From Hyphococcus sp. (GTDB taxonomy: Bacteria > Pseudomonadota > Alphaproteobacteria > Caulobacterales > Parvularculaceae), in contig JANQJK010000008.1 of the NCBI GenBank assembly GCA_028281665.1, positions 212,929-276,928 of the forward strand: a DNA stretch of 64,000 bases, given 5' to 3'. The notes under the pieces are model-generated. The model searched no databases. It worked only from the letters and a program-made list of their open reading frames with translations, and was not told where the DNA came from. The translations under genes were made by a program, and so were the position numbers. Each line of letters starts with the position of its first letter. Positions within the stretch are counted from its first letter, which is position 1. Below are positions 58,919 to 64,000 of the stretch, piece by piece.

Positions 58919-60577
58919 ATGGCCGATATCTTCCTTTCCTACGCCCGTGACGATCTCGCCCGCGTCAAGCCGTTGGCCGAAGCGCTGGCTGCGCGGGGCC
59001 TGATGGTCTGGTGGGATCAGCATATGCGTTCGGGCGATGAGTTTTCGGCGGAGATCGAGCGCGAGCTGAATGACGCCGGCGCCGTAATTGTGTGCTGGTC
59101 CAGGAGTGCGGTGAAGTCTCGCTGGGTGCGCGACGAAGCGAGCATTGGCGCGCGGCAGGGAAAACTGAAAGCGGTTAGTCTTGATGGCGCGGAGCCGCCG
59201 CTCGGCTATATGCAGTTTCACGCCGTCGACATTTCAGCGTGGTCGGGCGCCGCGGACGCCGATGTTGTGACCGCGCTCGCTGCGGCATGCGCCGATGCGC
59301 CGCCGGGCGGGGCGCCGGCGCACGAGGCGCCGATGGCGGCGGCAATCCGGGAGCGTCACGCCAATTCCGACGCCTCGCTCATCGTCCTGCCCTTCAGCGC
59401 CATCTCCACCAATCCCGCCGACGAGGTATTGGCCGCCGCCATCCATGAGGATCTGACGACGCAGCTCGCCCGGATGCGGAACTACTTCGTTATCTCCCGC
59501 ACCACGGCCAATGTATGCGCCGGGAAGAAAATGTCTGTCGCTGACCTCAGCGCCGAACTTGGCGTCGCTTATGTGCTGGAAGGAAGCATGCGCCGCGCCC
59601 GAGATGACGTCCGTGTCACGGCGCAGCTTATCGATGCAAAAACCGGCGGCCATATTGCGGCGCTGCGCTTTGACAGGCCGTATACGGAGTTGCTGGCGTT
59701 GCAGGACGACCTGATTGCGCAAATCGTGAACTGCCTGGGTTCGGAGATCAATCTCGCCGAAGTGCGCCGGGTGGAAGCGCGCGCCAACGCCGACCCAACG
59801 GCGGTTGACTATTTGAAGAAGGCGCAGCTCTTGTTGACGCGCAAGGGATGGAACCGGGAAGGCCTCGGGGCGACCATGGATTGCCTGCAAAAGGCGATCG
59901 CCGTCGATGCGGACTTCGCCCCGGCCATCAGTCAGCTTGCCCTGATCAAAGGCATGGCGGCCCAGTTTGGCCTTATCGACGAGCCCCATGACGACGTGCG
60001 CAGGGAAGTCGTTGAACTCGCCAATCGCGCCGTCGGCCTTGAGGGCGATGCTTCCGACGTCTTGGGCTTTGCCGGCTGCGCGTGCTGCGATGTTGGCGAA
60101 ATCAACCTCGGCTATGGCATGCTTGAAAAGGCGTTTGAAATCGATCCTTCCAACGCGCAGGCCGTCGCGGCTTTCGGCTGGGCGCATATGATGCTCGGCC
60201 GTTTTGAGGAGGCGGAGCAATATTCCGAGGCGGCGATCCGGATCAGCCCGCAGCAGCCCGCTCTGGCGCTGTGGCTTTACGGTTTGGCGCAGGCGCAGAT
60301 CATGCTCGGAAAGCTGGACGAGGCCTGTGAGAGCCTGCAACGGTCGCTCCGCGCCGACATCAAATTCCTGCCCCCATACGGCGTGCTTGCGACCATCGAG
60401 GCGGAAAAGGGCGACGGCGCGGCGGCCGAGCAGACGCTGGCGCGGGCAAGAAACGCCAATCCCGGGCTCGACGATGAAACCTTTCGTCATATCGAAGGCA
60501 GCAATCTCCAGCGCCACTTGCGCGAGACAGGCTTGCTGCAAGGCATTAGGAAAGCCGTTGCCGCGGCGAAGGTTTGA
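58919..60577 (+). CDS. TIR - TolB-like - TPR protein
   Basis: 552 aa from ATG 58919 (GGAG 4 bases upstream). TIR-like domain, residues about 1-140 (FLSYARDDLARVKPLAEALA, WWDQHMRSGDEFSAEIEREL, VIVCWSRSAVKSRWVRDEAS); a TolB/FlgO-like domain about 158-290 (LIVLPFSAISTNPADEVLAA, YVLEGSMRRARDDVRVTAQL); then TPR repeats about 350-540. TIR domains can act as NAD-cleaving enzymes or as scaffolds; Glu residues in the FSAEIEREL stretch are candidates for catalysis but unverified. Such TIR-TolB-TPR proteins are widespread in alphaproteobacteria with no clear role. It lies next to nadE. Confidence 0.8.
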   Translation: MADIFLSYARDDLARVKPLAEALAARGLMVWWDQHMRSGDEFSAEIERELNDAGAVIVCWSRSAVKSRWVRDEASIGARQGKLKAVSLDGAEPPLGYMQFHAVDISAWSGAADADVVTALAAACADAPPGGAPAHEAPMAAAIRERHANSDASLIVLPFSAISTNPADEVLAAAIHEDLTTQLARMRNYFVISRTTANVCAGKKMSVADLSAELGVAYVLEGSMRRARDDVRVTAQLIDAKTGGHIAALRFDRPYTELLALQDDLIAQIVNCLGSEINLAEVRRVEARANADPTAVDYLKKAQLLLTRKGWNREGLGATMDCLQKAIAVDADFAPAISQLALIKGMAAQFGLIDEPHDDVRREVVELANRAVGLEGDASDVLGFAGCACCDVGEINLGYGMLEKAFEIDPSNAQAVAAFGWAHMMLGRFEEAEQYSEAAIRISPQQPALALWLYGLAQAQIMLGKLDEACESLQRSLRADIKFLPPYGVLATIEAEKGDGAAAEQTLARARNANPGLDDETFRHIEGSNLQRHLRETGLLQGIRKAVAAAKV

Positions 60578-60629
60578 CCGGCCCCGACCCCTCGGTTAAG
60601 GCGTCGGTTTTTCAACCCAGAAGTATCCT

Positions 60630-61958
60630 ATGACCCCCACCGTCCGTTTTGCGCCGTCTCCGACCGGCAAGCTTCATGTGGGCAATGTCCGCGCCGCCTT
60701 GTGGAACTGGCTGCTCGCCCGCCGCGATGGCGGCAGGTTCATCCTGCGCATCGACGACACCGATCAGGAGCGTTCGACGAAGGAATATGAAGACGCCATC
60801 AAAGAGGACCTCCGATGGCTCGGTCTTGAGTGGGACGAGACGGTCAATCAGTCCTCGCGGTTTGAGCGCTATGAGGCGGTGCGCACCCGGTTGATCGAGG
60901 CGGGGCTGCTCTATCCCTGTTACGAAACCGCGGAGGAGCTTGACCGCAAGCGCAAGCTGCAAAGGGCCCGCGGCCTGCCGCCGGTCTATGACCGCGCCGC
61001 GCTGAAGCTGACCGACGCAGACCGCAAGAGCCTGGAAGAGGGGGGGCGCCGGGCGCACTGGCGCTTCAAGCTTTCCCACGAGCCTGTGGCGTGGGCCGAT
61101 CTCATTCGCGGCGAGACGAGCGTCGACACCGCGAGCGTTTCCGACCCGGTGCTGATCCGCGAAGACGGCATGTATCTTTATACGCTGCCCAGCTGCGTCG
61201 ATGACATCGATCTTGGGATCACCCATGTCATGCGCGGCGAGGATCACGTCACCAATACGGGCGTGCAGATTGAGATCTTCCGGGCGCTGGGCGGCGAGGC
61301 GCCGAACTTCGCCCATCATTCGCTGCTGGTCGGCAAGGACGGTGAGGGGCTTTCAAAGCGTTTCGGGTCGCTTTCCATCGAATCCATGCGAGAGGCGGGG
61401 CTGGAGCCTGCGGCGATTACCAGTCTGCTCGCAAAGCTTGGCACCGCCGACCCGGTTGTTCCCGTGGCCGAGCTATCTGCGCTTGCCGGATCGTTCGACT
61501 TCGATCGCGTAGGCCGCGCACCGGCGCGCTTTGACATGGCCGAGTTGGAAGCGCTCAACGGCAAGCTTCTTCACGATACGGACTATGGCGCTGTCGCCGG
61601 AAGGCTGTCCGCCCTCGGCGCCGACGAACCCTTGTGGCTGGCCGTGCGCGGCAATATCGAAAGAGTGAGCGACGTCGAGCAATGGGTGTCGGTCGTGAAC
61701 GGAGAGATCGACCCCGTTATCGAAGACAAGCCGTTTACTGACGAAGCGGCGTCGCTGGTGCCCGACAGTCTCGACGGGGAGAGCTGGAGCGCGCTTGCAA
61801 ACGCGCTCAAGGAAAAAACCGGCGCAAAGGGCAAGAAACTCTTTATGCCGCTGCGCCTTGCGCTTACCGGCGAGCCCCGCGGACCGGAAATGGCCGCGCT
61901 CTTCCCGATGATCGGCGCGGAAAAGGCGCGCGCGCGGCTTCGCGGCGAGCGGGCTTAG
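60630..61958 (+). CDS. gltX: Glutamyl-tRNA synthetase
   Basis: 442 aa. Class I motifs: HVGN (HIGH variant) in FAPSPTGKLHVGNVRAALWN and GLSKRFG (KMSKS equivalent). RGEDHVTNT-like GEDHVTNTGVQIEIF fits GluRS. Alphaproteobacteria often have two GluRS genes, so this may be the GltX1- or GltX2-type; its specificity (tRNA-Glu, and tRNA-Gln for transamidation) cannot be settled here. Confidence 0.95.
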   Translation: MTPTVRFAPSPTGKLHVGNVRAALWNWLLARRDGGRFILRIDDTDQERSTKEYEDAIKEDLRWLGLEWDETVNQSSRFERYEAVRTRLIEAGLLYPCYETAEELDRKRKLQRARGLPPVYDRAALKLTDADRKSLEEGGRRAHWRFKLSHEPVAWADLIRGETSVDTASVSDPVLIREDGMYLYTLPSCVDDIDLGITHVMRGEDHVTNTGVQIEIFRALGGEAPNFAHHSLLVGKDGEGLSKRFGSLSIESMREAGLEPAAITSLLAKLGTADPVVPVAELSALAGSFDFDRVGRAPARFDMAELEALNGKLLHDTDYGAVAGRLSALGADEPLWLAVRGNIERVSDVEQWVSVVNGEIDPVIEDKPFTDEAASLVPDSLDGESWSALANALKEKTGAKGKKLFMPLRLALTGEPRGPEMAALFPMIGAEKARARLRGERA

Positions 61959-62081
61959 CGCCCTGAACCAGGATTTTTCGAGCGCCTTCGCGACCTTCGC
62001 CAATCCCGCATTGACGCCGCCGCCGATGATAACGGCGCCAACAATAATGCCGACAAACAGCAAAACTGCATCAGATTCCAT
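61473..62081 (-). CDS. Candidate minus-strand ORF with N-terminal membrane segment, mostly antisense to gltX
   Basis: GGAGGACG lies 6 bases before ATG 62081. The first 40 residues, MESDAVLLFVGIIVGAVIIG then GGVNAGLAKVAKALEKSW, look like a genuine small membrane protein, but no stop is met before gltX and the frame runs antisense to 61473. Either a small protein whose stop was lost, or chance. Only the part at 61959-62081 lies outside gltX. Confidence 0.25.
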   Translation of the reverse strand: MESDAVLLFVGIIVGAVIIGGGVNAGLAKVAKALEKSWFRALSPLAAKPRARLFRADHREERGHFRSAGLAGKRKAQRHKEFLALCAGFFLERVCKRAPALPVETVGHQRRRFVSKRLVFDNGVDLSVHDRHPLLDVAHSFDIAAHGQPQGFVGAEGGQPSGDSAIVRIVKKLAVERFQLGHVKARRCAAYAIEVERSGKRR

Positions 62082-62231
62082 GATCGCCCGTCCTCCGGTT
62101 TTCTTTCTTTGTTTCCGGGAGGGACCGCAAAGCAGCGCCAGCGTCAATGGTGGTGTTTGGGGCGGCATCGACCGTGACCGGCCTGTCCGTCCGGCTTCCG
62201 GGGCGATACCAGCCCTGATAAGACGTGCGTC

Positions 62232-63398
62232 ATGACGCGCCCCTTGAACCCCGTCTTTGCGAACCGGCCGCAATCCATCTTCCCGACCATGTCGCGGCTG
62301 GCGCGCGAGCATGGGGCCATCAATCTCGGTCAGGGCTTTCCGGACGAAGACGGGCCGGTGGAAATCCGCCGGCTTGCCGCGCAGCATATTGCGGACGGCC
62401 CCAACCAGTATGCCCCGGTGGAGGGCGTTCCGGCCCTGCGCCGGGCGGTCGCAGCGGACAACAAACGGTTCTACGGCCTCGACATCGACCCGGAAACGGA
62501 AACGCTGGTGACGTCCGGCGCGACCGAGGCGCTCGCGGCGGCGTTCCTCGGATTCCTGTCGCCGGGCGACGAGGCGATTGTGCTGGCGCCCTTCTATGAG
62601 TGCTACGCGCCGCAGATCGAGGCTGCGGGCGCGCGGGTTGTCCCGGTCAATCTCGCCCCGCCTCGCTGGCGCCTTTCGGCCGATGCGCTGGCCGCCGCCG
62701 TAACGCCGGCGACGAAACTCATTGTCATCAACACCCCGCACAATCCGCTCGGCAAAGTGATGGGCGCCGATGAGCTGGAGATCGTCGCGGCCGCGGCGCG
62801 AAAGCACGATCTGATCGTCGTTTGCGACGAAGTCTACGAGCATCTGATTTTCGATGGCCGCGATCACGCGACCCTGCTTTCCCTGCCGGACATGTTCGGG
62901 CGATCGGTGCGCATCGGGTCCGCCGGCAAAACCTTTTCGCTCACCGGTTTTCGCATCGGATACGCCGCGGGGCCCGCGCCGTTGATCACCGGCATCATGA
63001 AAGCGCACCAGCACCTCGCCTATACGAGCCCGGCGCCGTTGCAGGAGGCGGTGGCCCGTGGGCTTGCTTTCGGCGACGACTATTACGCCGCCTTCCGCGC
63101 TGACATGCAGGCGAAGCGAGACCGGCTCAGCGAAGGCCTAGCGGCGGCTGGCTTTGATGTATTGCCCTGTGAGGGCACGTATTTCGTCACGGTCGACATC
63201 AGGTCCGTTGGCCGGGACGACGATGTCGCCTTCTGCCGCGAAATAACCGAGAAAGCGAAAGTGTGCGCCGTGCCGATTTCGGCGTTTTACCATCCGTCTC
63301 AGGCGGACCCGCCGCGCCATTTTGCGCGGTTCTGTTTCTGCAAAAAACCGGACGTGCTGGATGAGGCGTCGCGGCGGCTCAAGGAATATTTCGGATGA
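62232..63398 (+). CDS. Class I PLP aminotransferase (KAT/MetAT-like)
   Basis: 388 aa. SIFPTMSRLAREHGAINLGQ, GFPDEDGP, NQYAPVEGVPALRRAVA, HNPLGKVM, CDEVYEHLIF and Lys233 in SAGKTFSLTGFRIGYAAG, with C-terminal RFCFCKK. The subgroup resembles kynurenine/glutamine or methionine aminotransferases (YbdL-like). Overlaps the following lipoprotein gene by ATGA. Confidence 0.92.
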   Translation: MTRPLNPVFANRPQSIFPTMSRLAREHGAINLGQGFPDEDGPVEIRRLAAQHIADGPNQYAPVEGVPALRRAVAADNKRFYGLDIDPETETLVTSGATEALAAAFLGFLSPGDEAIVLAPFYECYAPQIEAAGARVVPVNLAPPRWRLSADALAAAVTPATKLIVINTPHNPLGKVMGADELEIVAAAARKHDLIVVCDEVYEHLIFDGRDHATLLSLPDMFGRSVRIGSAGKTFSLTGFRIGYAAGPAPLITGIMKAHQHLAYTSPAPLQEAVARGLAFGDDYYAAFRADMQAKRDRLSEGLAAAGFDVLPCEGTYFVTVDIRSVGRDDDVAFCREITEKAKVCAVPISAFYHPSQADPPRHFARFCFCKKPDVLDEASRRLKEYFG

Positions 63399-63907
63399 TG
63401 CGCATCTTTTTGACGGCTGTCGCTGCGGGCCTGCTGCTGTCGGGCTGCATCGCGGGCATGGACGGACCGGTTGCGAGCGCGGGCGAGCATGATGATCATC
63501 ATGACGACGACCCGCGCCCGTTTGATGCCGCGCGGGATGCAAGCGCGGATGTTGACGCGGCGCTTCAGGTCGCGAAAGACAGCGGCAACAATCTGTTGCT
63601 CGTCCTTGGCGGAAACTGGTGTCACGACAGCCGCGGTCTGGCGGCGCAGTTCGAGCGATCAGAACTCGCGCAGGTGATTGCAGACTATTATGAACTCGTC
63701 TGGGTCGATGTGGGCTATCGGGACAGGAACATGCATATCCCGGCCCGCTTCGGGGTGCCCGATCTTTACGGCACGCCAACGGTGCTTATCGTGTCGCCGG
63801 ACGGCCGGCTCCTGAACCGCGACAGCGTTCACGACTGGCGAACGGCGGATTCGAAACCCTACGAAGAAACGCTATCCTATTTTCAGCGTTACGCGTCCCC
63901 GCGATAG
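63395..63907 (+). CDS. Thioredoxin-like lipoprotein with a single active-site Cys
   Basis: 170 aa. Lipobox LLSGC (Cys18), then a His/Asp-rich stretch (EHDDHHDDDPRP, possible metal binding), and a thioredoxin fold with W75-C-H-D-S (LGGNWCHDSRGL), so the second cysteine of CxxC is Ser, plus a cis-Pro segment GTPTVLIVSPDG. Monothiol thioredoxin-like proteins may reduce or reseal single disulfides rather than cycle as normal thioredoxins. ATGA overlap with the aminotransferase gene. Confidence 0.85.
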   Translation: MMRIFLTAVAAGLLLSGCIAGMDGPVASAGEHDDHHDDDPRPFDAARDASADVDAALQVAKDSGNNLLLVLGGNWCHDSRGLAAQFERSELAQVIADYYELVWVDVGYRDRNMHIPARFGVPDLYGTPTVLIVSPDGRLLNRDSVHDWRTADSKPYEETLSYFQRYASPR

Positions 63908-63956
63908 CGCGGCGCCTTCAATTATTTCCGTTGTTCGTGCGTCCAGTAGGAGACGC

Positions 63957-64000
63957 ATGGTATTTTTGAGGTGTCGCATCGCTCGGCGTATTTTCGGGCG
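63957..64000 (+). CDS. Possible start of a gene cut by the window end
   Basis: TAGGAGA precedes ATG 63957 by a few bases; the frame (MVFLRCRIARRIFG) is open to the end. Too short to identify. Confidence 0.3.
   Translation, partial: MVFLRCRIARRIFG

Noticed and set aside
61473..63014. 513-codon minus-strand frame over the end of gltX and the aminotransferase gene
   Set aside because: Most is antisense to conserved genes. Only the ATG 62081 portion is kept as a low-confidence candidate.
1..64000. CRISPR arrays, tRNA or rRNA genes
   Set aside because: No regularly spaced direct repeats or tRNA-like cloverleafs were seen in the gaps; the repeats present are palindromic and scattered.

Overview
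The window reads as chromosomal DNA of a GC-rich alphaproteobacterium. The best guess is a Parvularculales/Maricaulales/Hyphomonadales relative. The grounds are an RcGTA-type gene transfer agent (GTA) cluster, a fused N-acetylglutamate synthase/kinase next to an N-acetylornithine carbamoyltransferase (as in Maricaulis and Xanthomonas), an RpoE-ChrR pair with its usual COG2907/DUF1365 neighbours, and several palindromic repeat families typical of the class. No rRNA, tRNA, CRISPR array, integrase or plasmid gene was seen.

Layout. 1-4.5 kb: the 3' part of an OxyR-like regulator, a 25-aa hydrophobic ORF, a large exported zinc metalloprotease and ycgN. 4.8-19.8 kb: an essentially complete GTA cluster (g1 small terminase to g15 host-specificity protein). 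It is littered with palindromic repeats. One lies in frame inside the prohead protease and one sits between duplicated copies of the g10 start. Its tail chaperone g10.1 has no start codon and appears to be reached by a -1 frameshift at a lambda-like G GGA AAG heptamer. A roughly 1-kb, lower-GC, two-gene cassette sits between g13 and g14, bounded by two diverged copies of the g13 3' end. 20-27.6 kb: DnaJ-like chaperone, an unrecognised helical protein, a hydrolase/OsmC fusion, a DegP protease and a two-component system. 27.7-35.1 kb: HU, glnE and a three-gene operon of two FAD-oxidoreductase-like proteins plus a GcvT-like protein. 35.1-39.5 kb: a frameshifted EF-hand gene, an ECF sigma/anti-sigma/CnrX-like metal-sensor operon and a PAS histidine kinase.

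39.5-43.7 kb is an arginine block for the acetylcitrulline route: AOTCase, NAGS-K and argC. Between the first two lie a 46-aa AT-rich membrane peptide and a GIY-YIG nuclease gene bracketed by two same-orientation copies of a roughly 100-bp palindromic repeat. A third copy is in the GTA cluster. 43.7-52.5 kb: a Kef-type antiporter, the minus-strand rpoE-chrR-metallopeptidase operon, the divergent COG2907-DUF1365 pair with a TGATCC promoter, a YjbR protein, a succinyl-CoA:3-ketoacid CoA-transferase pair, an HxlR regulator and a small exported protein. 52.5-64 kb: a metallo-beta-lactamase-fold hydrolase, class II DAHP synthase, an oxidoreductase/aminotransferase pair resembling GnnA/GnnB of lipid A diamino-sugar synthesis, NAD synthetase, a TIR-TolB-like-TPR protein, GltX, a PLP aminotransferase and a thioredoxin-like lipoprotein.

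The points most worth a second look are the GTA frameshift, the g13/g14 cassette with its duplicated gene end, the GIY-YIG/repeat unit, the repeat insertions in GTA genes, and several small ORFs that length-filtered gene calling would drop. All family assignments are from reading the translated sequences; no database search was run.
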